Position numbers and translations under genes: made by a program. From NCBI RefSeq assembly GCF_003634095.1, contig NZ_RBIR01000003.1:1-64000 (forward strand): 64,000 nt of DNA. Reading direction: 5' to 3'. Shown here in pieces: positions 35,125 to 44,105 of the stretch. The notes below the pieces were generated by a model. The model was not told the origin of the DNA, did no database searches, and was given only the letters and a program-made list of their open reading frames with translations. The first letter of the stretch is position 1; the number at the start of each line of letters is the position of its first letter. Source of the DNA: Arthrobacter oryzae. GTDB lineage: Bacteria; Actinomycetota; Actinomycetes; Actinomycetales; Micrococcaceae.

Positions 35125-37836
35125 ATGGCACGTGGAACGCTGCGGATCTTCCTGGGGGCCGCGCCCGGAGTGGGCAAGACCTACGAGATGCTGGAGGAAG
35201 CCCACCGGCTCGGCGAACGCGGCGAGGACGTTGCCGTGGCGTTCGCACTCGACCACGGCCGGGCCGACACCCGGGCCCTGATGGTGGGGCTGGAGATCCT
35301 GCCACCCCGCCACCTCAGCTACGGCGGTGCGGAGTTCGAGGAAATGGACCTGGATGCGGTCCTGGCCCGCTCCCCCGGGACGGCGGTGGTGGATGAATAC
35401 GCCCACACCAACATTCCGGGCAGCCGCAACCAAAAGCGCTGGCAGGACGTGGACGAACTCCTCAACGCCGGCATCAATGTCCTCTCCACCGTCAACATCG
35501 CGCAGCTTGCGTCCCTCGGCGACGTCGTCAGTGCCGTCACCGACGTCCGCCAGGCGGATACTGTGCAGGCCGATACTGTGCCGGCCGAAGTGGTGCCGGA
35601 TGACGTTGTGCGCCGCGCCGACCAGATCGATCTGGTCGACATCCCGCCCGAGCTGCTGCGCCAGCGGCTCAGCGACGGAAAGATCTACGCCGCGGACAGA
35701 ATCGATGCGGCCCTGTCCAACTATTTCCGGCTGGGCAATCTGAGTGCGCTGCGCGAGCTGGCGTTGCTGTGGCTGGCCGACCGGGTGGATGAAGGCCTGG
35801 CCAGGTATCGGGCCGAACAGGGCATCGAAGCCAGCTGGCCCGCCCGCGAGCGCATCGTGGTCGGCCTGGCCGGCGGCCCCGAAGGCGAGGCGCTGATCCG
35901 GCGGGGGGCACGCATCCTGACCCGGGTCAGCGGCGGTGACCTCCTGGCAGTCCACGTGCGTGCCGCCGACGGTGTCGCCTCCGAGTCACCGCAGGCACTC
36001 GAACGGCAACGGCGGCTGGTCCAGGACCTCGGGGGCAGCTATCACATCGTGGCCGGGGAGGACCCGGCGGCCGCCCTGCTGGACTTCGCCCGCAGCGTCA
36101 ACGCCACCCAAATCGTCGTCGGGATCTCGCGGCACAAGAACCTCGGGGGCCTGCTCGGCGGCCTCCTCGGCGGCGGAATCGGCACCCGGGTGGTGCGCGG
36201 CTCCGGCGACATCGATGTCCACATGGTCTCGCATCCTCTCGCCGGCCAAGGCACGGGGATCCTGCGCCCCCGCGACCTCGGCCGGATCCGGGTTGCCGTG
36301 GGCCTGCTCCTGGCGGTGCTCCTGCCGGCGCTGCTGCAATTGCTCCTCGTGTTCCTCAATCCGCAGCAGAACGTTGCCACGGCCATGCTCGTCCAGCTCA
36401 GCGGCTCCGTGGCGGTGGCCCTGGTGGGCGGATTGTGGCCCGCGGTCCTGGCGGCGCTGTGGAGCAGCCTGCTGGTGAATTATTTCTCCACGCCCCCCAC
36501 CGGCAACCTGACCATCCGCGATCCGCAGAACTTCCTGGCCCTCTTCGTCTTCCTGGGCGTGTCGGCTGCCGTGGCTGTGGTGGTGGACCTGTCCGCGCGC
36601 CGTTCGAAGGAGGCCGCCCGCGCCAGGGCCGAGGCCACCACCCTCAGTGATCTCACCCGCGGGGCGGCGGGATCGGAGGACACCGTCCAGTCGTTGCTCG
36701 AGCAGGCCAGGACCGTCTTCCAGGTCCGCGGGGCGGCACTTTTCAGCGAGGACAGCCACGACGGCGGCACCTGGCGGCTGCTGGCATCCGCCGGTGACAT
36801 CCCCACTGGCACAGTTCAAGAGGCCACAGGGAGCCCCGACGGCGAAAACGTCGAGGAGATCGACTCAACCACCCGGCTGGTTCTCTACGGACGGATCCTG
36901 CCGGCCAGCGACCGGCGGCTCCTCGCAGCCTTCGGCGTGCATCTGGCTGCCCAGTTGGAGCGCCAGCAGCTCGTGGCCAGCAGGCGCGAAATGATGCGCC
37001 TGGCCGAGAGCAGCACCATGCGCACATCCATCCTCCGTGCGGTCTCCCACGATCTCCGGACGCCGCTGGCCGGAATCAAGCTCGCCGTCGGCGGCCTCCG
37101 GCGGACCGGCGTCCGATACACCCCCCAGGAAGAGCAGGAGCTGCTCGCCACAATCGAGGAATGCTCGGACCGGCTGGACCTGCTGGTCGGCAACCTGCTG
37201 GACATGTCCCGCATCACCTCCGACTCGGTCAGCCCGCTGCTGCGCCCCCTCCGCTGGTACGAGGTGATCCCCGGCGCGCTGCACGGCGTCCCGCCGGGCC
37301 GGGTGCGGGTGGAGCTTCCGGCCAATATGCCCGAGATCGACGCCGACCAAGGCATGCTGGAGCGCGTGATCGCCAACATCGTCGAGAACGCCGTCAAGTA
37401 CGCCCCGGATTCGGACATCGTGGTGGTGGGCGCCGCCGGCGGACTCAGCCCGGCCACCCTCCGCGGGCGTCCGGCGGGAGAGCTGCGCATCATCGACCAC
37501 GGCCGGGGGGTCCCGGCCGAACGGGTTCTGGATATGTTCCGCCCGTTCCAGCGCCTCGACGATGACGCCCAGGGCGCCGGCGTGGGCCTAGGCCTGGCCG
37601 TGGCGAAGGGATTCACCGAGGCGATGGGCGGCCGGCTGACGGCTGAGGCGACGCCCGGCGGGGGCCTGACGATGGTGATCACCCTGCCGCTGTCCACGGG
37701 CGCACCTGTTGACTCCCCTCCGGACCGGGCCGCCTTTGAGCCGCAGTCGGCGCTGACCGGGCGCAGTCACCGGCCCCCGCTGGCCCGGTTCGAGCGGGCC
37801 CGGTTCGAGCAGGAGACCGGGCAGGAGACGCCATGA
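35125..37836 (+). CDS. kdpD: KdpD-type sensor histidine kinase
   Basis: 903 residues in full KdpD architecture. The N-terminal KdpD domain has the Walker-type loop GAAPGVGKT (11-19) and DEYAHTNIPGSRNQKRWQDVDELL. A universal-stress-protein domain follows (about 240-365), then four transmembrane helices (about 390-490), a GAF-like segment, and the kinase with phospho-acceptor His642 in RAVSHDLRTPLAGIKLAVGGL and ATPase boxes NIVENAVKYAPDS and GVGLGLAVAKGFTEAMGG. It senses potassium/turgor and phosphorylates KdpE; the N-domain of some KdpD proteins binds c-di-AMP. Canonical LAHTN is YAHTN here. No kdpFABC genes are in the window; the divergent KimA-like transporter is the closest target. It overlaps kdpE by 4 bases. 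Confidence 0.94.
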   Translation: MARGTLRIFLGAAPGVGKTYEMLEEAHRLGERGEDVAVAFALDHGRADTRALMVGLEILPPRHLSYGGAEFEEMDLDAVLARSPGTAVVDEYAHTNIPGSRNQKRWQDVDELLNAGINVLSTVNIAQLASLGDVVSAVTDVRQADTVQADTVPAEVVPDDVVRRADQIDLVDIPPELLRQRLSDGKIYAADRIDAALSNYFRLGNLSALRELALLWLADRVDEGLARYRAEQGIEASWPARERIVVGLAGGPEGEALIRRGARILTRVSGGDLLAVHVRAADGVASESPQALERQRRLVQDLGGSYHIVAGEDPAAALLDFARSVNATQIVVGISRHKNLGGLLGGLLGGGIGTRVVRGSGDIDVHMVSHPLAGQGTGILRPRDLGRIRVAVGLLLAVLLPALLQLLLVFLNPQQNVATAMLVQLSGSVAVALVGGLWPAVLAALWSSLLVNYFSTPPTGNLTIRDPQNFLALFVFLGVSAAVAVVVDLSARRSKEAARARAEATTLSDLTRGAAGSEDTVQSLLEQARTVFQVRGAALFSEDSHDGGTWRLLASAGDIPTGTVQEATGSPDGENVEEIDSTTRLVLYGRILPASDRRLLAAFGVHLAAQLERQQLVASRREMMRLAESSTMRTSILRAVSHDLRTPLAGIKLAVGGLRRTGVRYTPQEEQELLATIEECSDRLDLLVGNLLDMSRITSDSVSPLLRPLRWYEVIPGALHGVPPGRVRVELPANMPEIDADQGMLERVIANIVENAVKYAPDSDIVVVGAAGGLSPATLRGRPAGELRIIDHGRGVPAERVLDMFRPFQRLDDDAQGAGVGLGLAVAKGFTEAMGGRLTAEATPGGGLTMVITLPLSTGAPVDSPPDRAAFEPQSALTGRSHRPPLARFERARFEQETGQETP

Positions 37837-38507
37837 GTGCGGTTCTGGTGGTCGACGACGATCCCCACCTGTTGCGGGCGCTGCGCATCACCCTGCAGGC
37901 CCACGGTTACGAGGTCTCGACGGCGGCGGACGGACGGACGGCGTTGCTCAAAGCCATGCAGGCGCCGCCGTCGGTGGTGATCCTGGACCTCGGCCTGCCG
38001 GACCTTGACGGCACGGCGGTGATCCGGGAGCTGCGCGGCTGGAGCAGTGTGCCGGTCCTGGTGCTCTCCGCCCGCCACGGCTCCGACGACAAGGTCCAGG
38101 CCCTCGACGCCGGCGCGGACGACTACATCACCAAACCGTTCGGGCTGGATGAGCTCCTGGCCCGGCTCCGCGCCTTGCTGCGCCGGAGCAGCGAACCCGA
38201 ACCCGAAGCGGTGGTCAGCACGGAGAGCTTCACCGTGGACCTGGGCAAGCGCAGGGTCAGCCGGGAGGGGCAGGACGTCCGGCTGACCCCCACGGAGTGG
38301 AAAATGCTGGAGGTGTTGGTCCGGAACCCGGAAAAGCTCGTCACGCAGCAGCAGTTGCTCTCCGAGGTCTGGGGGCCGGCGTACGCCAAGGAGACCAATT
38401 ACCTGCGGGTCTACATGGCCCAGCTGCGCCGCAAACTCGAGCCGGACACCGCCAACCCGCGTCATCTGCTCACTGAGGCCGGCATCGGCTACCGGTTCAT
38501 GCCCTAG
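37833..38507 (+). CDS. kdpE: KdpE-type response regulator
   Basis: 224 residues. The receiver domain has the acidic pocket VVDDDP (about 6-11), phospho-acceptor Asp52 in VVILDLGLPDLDG, Thr/Ser and Lys in LVLSARHGSDDKVQALDAGADDYITKPFG. The C-terminal OmpR/PhoB winged helix has VRLTPTEWKMLEVLVRNPEKLVTQQQLLSEVWG and ETNYLRVYMAQLRRKLEPD, the KdpE signature. ATG overlaps the kdpD stop (ATGA). It should regulate potassium transport genes, possibly the divergent transporter at 34856. Confidence 0.95.
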   Translation: MSAVLVVDDDPHLLRALRITLQAHGYEVSTAADGRTALLKAMQAPPSVVILDLGLPDLDGTAVIRELRGWSSVPVLVLSARHGSDDKVQALDAGADDYITKPFGLDELLARLRALLRRSSEPEPEAVVSTESFTVDLGKRRVSREGQDVRLTPTEWKMLEVLVRNPEKLVTQQQLLSEVWGPAYAKETNYLRVYMAQLRRKLEPDTANPRHLLTEAGIGYRFMP

Positions 38508-38582
38508 GAGTTTTCGTCACAGTCTTCCCGACGGTTTTCCCGGGATTTTTCCATGCCGCGGCCAGCCGTGGATACTGGGGCA

Positions 38583-40400
38583 ATGACTAATCCGAGCCCT
38601 CTCAACAGGGACGATGCCGGCGCGTCGCCGCTACCGGTGATCCCGGCGCAGCTGCGGGCCGTCCTCAACGGCATACCCGCCATGGTGGGTTATTGGGACT
38701 CGGGGCTTCGCAGCCGCCTGGCCAACGATGCCTACTGCGAGTGGTTCGGGCTCGAAGCGCAGCAGCTGAACGGCATGCATGTCCGGGACGTGCTTGGGGA
38801 CGTGGCCTTCGAAGCGACCCTGCCGCTCATCGAGCGGGTCCTCGCCGGAGAGGCGCAGCGGTTTGAGCGGAGCCTCGTGGATGCCGCGGGCAAGCCGCGC
38901 TTCACCGAGGTGACCTACACTCCCGATGCCCGGGACGGTGCGGTGCAGGGTTATTTCGTCGTGGTCACAGATGTCACGGAGCGGGTGCTGGCCGATCGGC
39001 GCCGGCAGCGGGACATGGACCAGTACCGGGCCCTGGCCCGCAGCGTCCCCGGCGTCTTTGTGCTCCTCTTCGACGCCGAGTTGCGCTACCTGATCGCCGA
39101 GGGACAAGAGCTGGAGACCTTCGGCTACCGCACGGAAGAGCTCGAGGGCCGGCTCATCCAGGACGTGCTCAAGGGCGATCTCGCCAGCGAGCTCGAGCCG
39201 CGCTACCGCGCAGCCCTCGCCGGCAAGGAAGTCTCCTGGAGCCGGCAGATCGGCCATCGCACTTACCGGCTGAAGGCCGGCCCGGTCTATTCCGACGATG
39301 GGGCCGAGGCCGCGGCAGCGACGGGCATGGTGGTGGCCGTTGATGTCACCGAGCGCCTGCAGCAGCAGCAGGTGTGGGAGGCCCTTCACGAGATCGCGAC
39401 CGCCGTCGCCCGCAACGCCGCCCCCACCGACATCTCCGAGCGGGTCGCCGCCATTGTCCGCGAGCTGTTCAACGTGGACTCCGCCGCCGTGGTCCGTTTC
39501 ACGGGCGCGTCATCGGCGGAAATCGTGGCCATGGCCCCGGCGCTCCCGCCAACCTTGAGCCGCCGGCACATCTTCACCCCGAACGACGAATCCGCCACCG
39601 TGCGGGTGGCCCTGACGGGCAAGCCTGCACTCGTCGTTTACGGGCCGGAGGGCGGACCTGCAGCGGAGCAGATGCGCGCGGGCGGCTTCCAGTCCGCCGC
39701 GGCGGCGCCGGTCCGGGTCCGGGGAAGCCTGTGGGGCGTGGTGACCCTGACGTCGAAGTCCAGTACAGGCGTCACCGAGGCCATGATGGAGCGGCTGGCC
39801 CAGTTCGCGGAGCTGGTCGAGATCGCGATCGGCAATACGGAGGCCCGCACCGATCTGGAGCTCCAGGCCACCACCGACGCCCTGAGCGGCCTGCCCAACC
39901 GGCGGGCCCTGGAACTGCACCTCTCCGAGCAGATTGCGCTGGCCGGGAGCCGCGGGACGCACCTGAGCGCAGTTGTCTTGGATATCGACCACTTCAAGAG
40001 GGTCAACGACACCCACGGCCATCTGACGGGCGATGTGGTGCTGGCGGCAGTCGCTGCGAGGCTCCGGGCCGTGGCCCGGGCCGAGGAGATCGTTGCCCGG
40101 TTCGGCGGCGAAGAATTCGTGTGGCTGCTGCCGGGCACGGACGGCGCCGAGGCCCTGCGTGCCGCGGAGCGGGCCCGGGAGGCCATCGCGTCCGAACCGT
40201 TCGGGGACGTCGGGTTCCTGACCATCTCCGCCGGCGTCTGCGAACAGCGCGACGCGGCGGCCGGCAGCCTGCTGGACTGTGCGGACCGGGCCCTGTACGA
40301 GGCCAAGAATGCAGGCCGCAACCGCACCTCCCGCTACGGCCATGCCACCCCGGCCGGGCAAGAACAGGCCCGACCCGGGGCGGAAGGACACACGGGCTAG
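38583..40400 (+). CDS. PAS-PAS-GAF-GGDEF diguanylate cyclase
   Basis: 605 residues, soluble. Two PAS domains (about 22-140 and 150-270, each ending in a VTDVTER or VDVTERL motif), a GAF domain (about 275-420) and a GGDEF domain (about 430-590). The active-site motif is GGEEF (508-512), which is catalytically competent in known enzymes. The product-inhibition site is R-A-E-E (499-502) instead of RxxD, so feedback inhibition by c-di-GMP may be weak. No EAL domain is attached. It would make c-di-GMP in response to a small ligand or redox state. Its stop codon shares the tetranucleotide CTAG (40397-40400) with the converging acyl-CoA dehydrogenase gene. Confidence 0.9.
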   Translation: MTNPSPLNRDDAGASPLPVIPAQLRAVLNGIPAMVGYWDSGLRSRLANDAYCEWFGLEAQQLNGMHVRDVLGDVAFEATLPLIERVLAGEAQRFERSLVDAAGKPRFTEVTYTPDARDGAVQGYFVVVTDVTERVLADRRRQRDMDQYRALARSVPGVFVLLFDAELRYLIAEGQELETFGYRTEELEGRLIQDVLKGDLASELEPRYRAALAGKEVSWSRQIGHRTYRLKAGPVYSDDGAEAAAATGMVVAVDVTERLQQQQVWEALHEIATAVARNAAPTDISERVAAIVRELFNVDSAAVVRFTGASSAEIVAMAPALPPTLSRRHIFTPNDESATVRVALTGKPALVVYGPEGGPAAEQMRAGGFQSAAAAPVRVRGSLWGVVTLTSKSSTGVTEAMMERLAQFAELVEIAIGNTEARTDLELQATTDALSGLPNRRALELHLSEQIALAGSRGTHLSAVVLDIDHFKRVNDTHGHLTGDVVLAAVAARLRAVARAEEIVARFGGEEFVWLLPGTDGAEALRAAERAREAIASEPFGDVGFLTISAGVCEQRDAAAGSLLDCADRALYEAKNAGRNRTSRYGHATPAGQEQARPGAEGHTG

Positions 40401-41674
40401 ACGAAGGCTGACTTACCAGTCACGGCCCGGGCCACGATCAGCGAGTTGATTTCGTAGCTGCCTTCGTAGGTGTAGAGGATTTCGGCGTCGCCGAAGAGCT
40501 TGCCCATCTCATAGTCGCTGCTGATCCCGTTGCCGCCCATGAGCGACCGGCCCATGGCCACAGAGGCCCGTGCGAGCCGCGTCGTGGTGGACTTGGCCAT
40601 CGCGGCCTGGACCATCTCGAGTTTGCCGTCTTCCTGGATCCTCGCGAGCTGGGCCATCAGGGCCAGCGAGGCGGTGGCGTTGCCAAGAATTTCGGCGAGC
40701 TGCTGCGCGATGAGCTGGAAACGGGCCAGTTCCTTGCCGAACTGGCGGCGCTGCAGCGAATAGGACCGCGCGACGTCGAACGCGGCCAACTGGATGCCCG
40801 CCCCTTGCCAGCCCACCCAGGCGCGCGAATCGCGCAGGAGCTCGTTCGCCTTGGAAAAATCGGTGGCGCCGGGCAGCATGTTGGCTTCCGGGATGCGGAC
40901 CTCGTCCAGGACTATGTCCGCGTTCTGCATGATGCGCAGGCCGATCTTGTTGGCGATCTTCGTGGCGGTGTACCCGGGACGGTCCGTCTCCACGATGAAG
41001 CCCTTGATCTGCTGGTCGGCAACGTCCCGTGCCCAGACGAGGGCGAAGTCCGCGATGGTGCCGGCGCCGATCCAGCGCTTGGCGCCGTTGATGACCCACT
41101 CGCCGCCTTCCAGCCGCGCGGTGGTCGCCAGGCCCCCCGCGATGTCCGAGCCGTGGTCCGGCTCGGTCAGGGCGAAGGCCCCGAGCTGGGTGAAAGCGGT
41201 GAGGCCGGGCAGCCAGCGCGCCTTCTGTTCCTCGGAGCCGAGCTGGTCGATCATGCCGACGATCAGCTCGTTGTGGATGCCGACCAGCGCCGAAAGGGAG
41301 ACGTCCGCGCGGGCCACCTCGACGTACATGAGCCCCTTGAAGAGCTTGGACGTGCCGTCCGTCTGCAACCCGCCCAGCCCGTATTTGCCGAGTTCCGCGA
41401 GCAGGCCGAAGGGGAACTCCTCGCGGTTCCAGTAGTCGATCGACGCGGCCCGGATCCGTGACTGCAGGAAGTCCCGGACCTCCTGGTACCGGAGCTGTTC
41501 GTCCGGCGGCAGCAAGTCCACGATGTACATGAGATCAGCGTCGGGAAACGGCGGCGCCGGCGGGGAACCGGCGTCCCCGGCAACTGCTGCCGCCGTGCCT
41601 GTGCTGAGTTCCGCTGGCGCTGGCTGTCCGCTGGCACTTCCTTGTGGCTGCACGGGCACGCATCCCTTCGTCAT
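40397..41674 (-). CDS. acyl-CoA dehydrogenase (glutaryl-CoA dehydrogenase-like)
   Basis: 425 residues. Family motifs include FALTEPDHGSDIAGGLATTARLEGGEWVINGAKRWIGAG (FAD and substrate site), RQFGKELARFQLIAQQLAEIL and the C-terminal YTYEGSYEINSLIVARAVTG. The Glu in YEGSYEIN is the expected catalytic base position, as in the glutaryl/isobutyryl-type group. It introduces a C2-C3 double bond in an acyl-CoA using FAD. The first 45 residues are Ala/Pro/Gly-rich and may be non-native; no clear Shine-Dalgarno precedes the ATG at 41674, and a start nearer residue 49 is possible. It is divergent from the acyl-CoA synthetase, with a shared CRP-type site, so the two likely act on the same acid. Confidence 0.88.
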   Translation of the reverse strand: MTKGCVPVQPQGSASGQPAPAELSTGTAAAVAGDAGSPPAPPFPDADLMYIVDLLPPDEQLRYQEVRDFLQSRIRAASIDYWNREEFPFGLLAELGKYGLGGLQTDGTSKLFKGLMYVEVARADVSLSALVGIHNELIVGMIDQLGSEEQKARWLPGLTAFTQLGAFALTEPDHGSDIAGGLATTARLEGGEWVINGAKRWIGAGTIADFALVWARDVADQQIKGFIVETDRPGYTATKIANKIGLRIMQNADIVLDEVRIPEANMLPGATDFSKANELLRDSRAWVGWQGAGIQLAAFDVARSYSLQRRQFGKELARFQLIAQQLAEILGNATASLALMAQLARIQEDGKLEMVQAAMAKSTTTRLARASVAMGRSLMGGNGISSDYEMGKLFGDAEILYTYEGSYEINSLIVARAVTGKSAFV

Positions 41675-41718
41675 GCGCCGCCAGAGCAGCGCCGCTCTTC
41701 CAAACCCTTGGATGTCCT

Positions 41719-41746
41719 AGTATATTGCAGAGTGACGGGGATCACT
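41719..41746. promoter_or_regulatory. CRP/GlxR-type site with divergent promoter
   Basis: AGTGA-N6-TCACT (41731-41746) is a perfect palindrome of the nGTGA-N6-TCACn class bound by CRP-family regulators such as GlxR. On the minus strand TATACT (41724-41719) is a good -10 for the acyl-CoA dehydrogenase gene, and the palindrome covers its -35 position. The same region lies about 100 bases upstream of the acyl-CoA synthetase start. Confidence 0.6.
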
Positions 41747-41845
41747 AGGCAGGCGCCGCGCCGGGCCGGCTGGACCCCCGAGGCAACGGCGCCGTGCCAC
41801 CGACCGCCCGGAACGGCTGCGCCAGAAGACTTCGAAAGGTGCACC

Positions 41846-43588
41846 ATGACAGTGACTGATGAATTCCGGGCCGCCAGGGACCGGCTGCTGGCCCTGCGCG
41901 GGGACTACGAGGCCGCCCGCGGCGAATTCCAATGGCCGCGCTTCGAGGAATTCAACTTCGCCCTGGACTGGTTCGACCAGCTCGCGGCAGACCCCGCCGC
42001 CGGGAGCAAGCCGGCACTCGTGATCGTGGAGCAGGACGGGTCCGCGACGCGGCGCAGTTTCGCGGATCTCTCCCGGCGCTCGTCCCAGGTGGCCAACTGG
42101 CTGCGGAGCCAGGGCGTGCGGCGCGGGGACCGGATGATCATCATGCTCGGCAACCAGGTGGAGCTCTGGGAACTCATGCTGGCCGGCATCAAGCTGGGCA
42201 TCGTCATGATCCCCACCACCACTCTGATGGGGCCCGCCGATCTCCAGGACCGGGTGGAGCGCGGCGGCGCGGCCTGGGCCGCCGTCGGGCACGCCAACAT
42301 CGCCAAGTTCGCCGACGTCGCCGGTGACTACCGGCTGATCCAGATCGGCCAGGACGGCGACGCCGGCCCCGCCGCCGGCCGGGGCGAAGCCCTGCGCTAC
42401 GAGGACGCTGCCGCGGCCGGCACGGACTTCATCCCGGACGCACCCACCCTGGCGGACGAGACACTTCTGCTTTACTTCACCTCGGGCACCACGTCAAAGG
42501 CCAAGCTGGTGGAACACACGCACACCTCCTACCCCGTGGGCCACCTGTCCACGATGTTCTGGATCGGGATGGAACCGGGCGACGTGCACCTGAACGTGGC
42601 TTCCCCGGGCTGGGCCAAGCACGCCTGGTCCAACGTGTTCACGCCCTGGATCGCCGAGGCCTGTGTGTTCATCTACAACTACGAACGCTTCGACGCCAAG
42701 GCGCTCATGGAACAGATGGACCGCGAATCCGTGACCAGCTTCTGCGCCCCGCCCACCGTCTGGCGGATGCTGATCCAGGCCGACCTCACCCTGCTCAAGA
42801 ACCCGCCCACCAAGGTGGTCTCCGCCGGCGAACCGCTCAATGCCGAGGTGATCGACCAGGTCCACCGCGCTTGGGGACAAACCATCCGGGACGGGTTCGG
42901 GCAGACCGAATCCACCGTGCAGATCGCGAACACCCCGGGTCAGCCGATCAAGATCGGTGCCATGGGCAGGCCCCTCCCCGGCTACGACGTGGTGCTTGTG
43001 GACCCCGCCACGGGTGAGGAAACCGACGACGGCGAGCTCTGCCTGCGCCTGGACCCCCGGCCCGTGGGACTCATGAAGGCATACTACGGCGACCCGGAAA
43101 AGACCGCGGAGGCCTTCCGCGGCGGTTACTACCACACGGGGGACATGGCAAGCCGGGACGAGCGCGGCATCATCACCTATGTGGGCCGCGGCGATGACGT
43201 CTTTAAGTCCTCCGACTACCGGCTGTCCCCGTTCGAGCTCGAAAGCGTGCTGATCGAGCACCCGGCGGTGGCGGAGGCCGCCGTCGTCCCCTCCCCGGAC
43301 CCGCTGAAGCTATCGGTGCCGAAGGCGTTCGTGGTCCTGGCCGCCGGACACCAGCCCGGCCCGGAGCTCGCCGAGGACATCCTGCGGTACTGCCGCGAGC
43401 ACCTCGCCCCGTTCAAGCGGATCCGCCGGTTGGAGTTCGCCGAGCTTCCCAAGACGATCTCGGGCAAGATCCGGCGCGTCGAGCTGCGCCACAGCGAGGA
43501 AGTGCGCCACGGCGGCGGCCCCGTCCCGGACGGCTTGGGCGTCGAGTATTCCGACGCCGATTTCCCCGGGCTCAAGGGGCAGGGCTGA
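41846..43588 (+). CDS. acyl-CoA synthetase (AMP-forming, medium-chain-like)
   Basis: 580 residues. The adenylate-forming signatures are YFTSGTTSKAKLVEHTH (P-loop), SAGEPLNAEVIDQVHRAWGQTIRDGFGQTES, YYHTGDMASRDERGIITYVGRGDDVFKSSDYRLSPFELES and the C-terminal catalytic Lys in LPKTISGKIRRVEL. It activates a carboxylic acid to its CoA thioester via an acyl-AMP. The P-loop has SKAK where most relatives have GxPK. The ATG at 41846 follows GAAAGG. It is divergent from the acyl-CoA dehydrogenase and is followed directly by marR. Confidence 0.9.
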   Translation: MTVTDEFRAARDRLLALRGDYEAARGEFQWPRFEEFNFALDWFDQLAADPAAGSKPALVIVEQDGSATRRSFADLSRRSSQVANWLRSQGVRRGDRMIIMLGNQVELWELMLAGIKLGIVMIPTTTLMGPADLQDRVERGGAAWAAVGHANIAKFADVAGDYRLIQIGQDGDAGPAAGRGEALRYEDAAAAGTDFIPDAPTLADETLLLYFTSGTTSKAKLVEHTHTSYPVGHLSTMFWIGMEPGDVHLNVASPGWAKHAWSNVFTPWIAEACVFIYNYERFDAKALMEQMDRESVTSFCAPPTVWRMLIQADLTLLKNPPTKVVSAGEPLNAEVIDQVHRAWGQTIRDGFGQTESTVQIANTPGQPIKIGAMGRPLPGYDVVLVDPATGEETDDGELCLRLDPRPVGLMKAYYGDPEKTAEAFRGGYYHTGDMASRDERGIITYVGRGDDVFKSSDYRLSPFELESVLIEHPAVAEAAVVPSPDPLKLSVPKAFVVLAAGHQPGPELAEDILRYCREHLAPFKRIRRLEFAELPKTISGKIRRVELRHSEEVRHGGGPVPDGLGVEYSDADFPGLKGQG

Positions 43589-43590
43589 GC

Positions 43591-44097
43591 GTGGGAACAC
43601 CGCTGCCGCGAGATCCGATCGCCGACGCCCGGCTGAACTGGGAGCGCCACGGCTGGTCCGACGTCGCCGCTCCGATGGCCGCCATCACCGCCATCATGCG
43701 GACCCAGCAGATTCTGCTGGGCCGGATCGAAGCCGTGCTCAAGCCGTTCGGGCTCACCTTTGCCCGGTACGAGCTGCTGGCCCTGCTGAGCTTCGCCCGC
43801 AGCGGTGCGCTGCCCATGAACAAGGCCAGCGCGCTCCTGCAGGTCCACCCCACCTCGGTCACGAACGCCGTGGACCGGCTCCAGGACGCCGGGCTGGTGA
43901 TCCGCTCGCCGCACCCGACGGACGGCCGCACCACGCTGATCGAGCTGACCCCGGAGGGCCGCGCCCTGGCCAAGCGGGCGACGGCGGTGCTGAACTCCGA
44001 GGTCTTCGGCCGCTCGGGCTTCGGGGACCAGGACGTGGACCAGCTGATCCGGATTCTGGGCACGTTCCGCCGGAACGCCGGAGACTTCAGCGATTAG
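43591..44097 (+). CDS. MarR-family transcriptional regulator
   Basis: 168 residues. The winged helix is FARYELLALLSFARSGALPMNKASALLQVHPTSVTNAVDRLQDAGLVIRSPHPTDGRTTLIELTPEGRAL, including the DGR wing. The GTG start is at 43591, 2 bases after the synthetase stop, so it is cotranscribed with the synthetase and probably controls it. An acyl-CoA or aromatic acid is the likely effector by analogy with similar pairs. Confidence 0.9.
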   Translation: MGTPLPRDPIADARLNWERHGWSDVAAPMAAITAIMRTQQILLGRIEAVLKPFGLTFARYELLALLSFARSGALPMNKASALLQVHPTSVTNAVDRLQDAGLVIRSPHPTDGRTTLIELTPEGRALAKRATAVLNSEVFGRSGFGDQDVDQLIRILGTFRRNAGDFSD

Positions 44098-44105
44098 AGG
44101 ACCGG

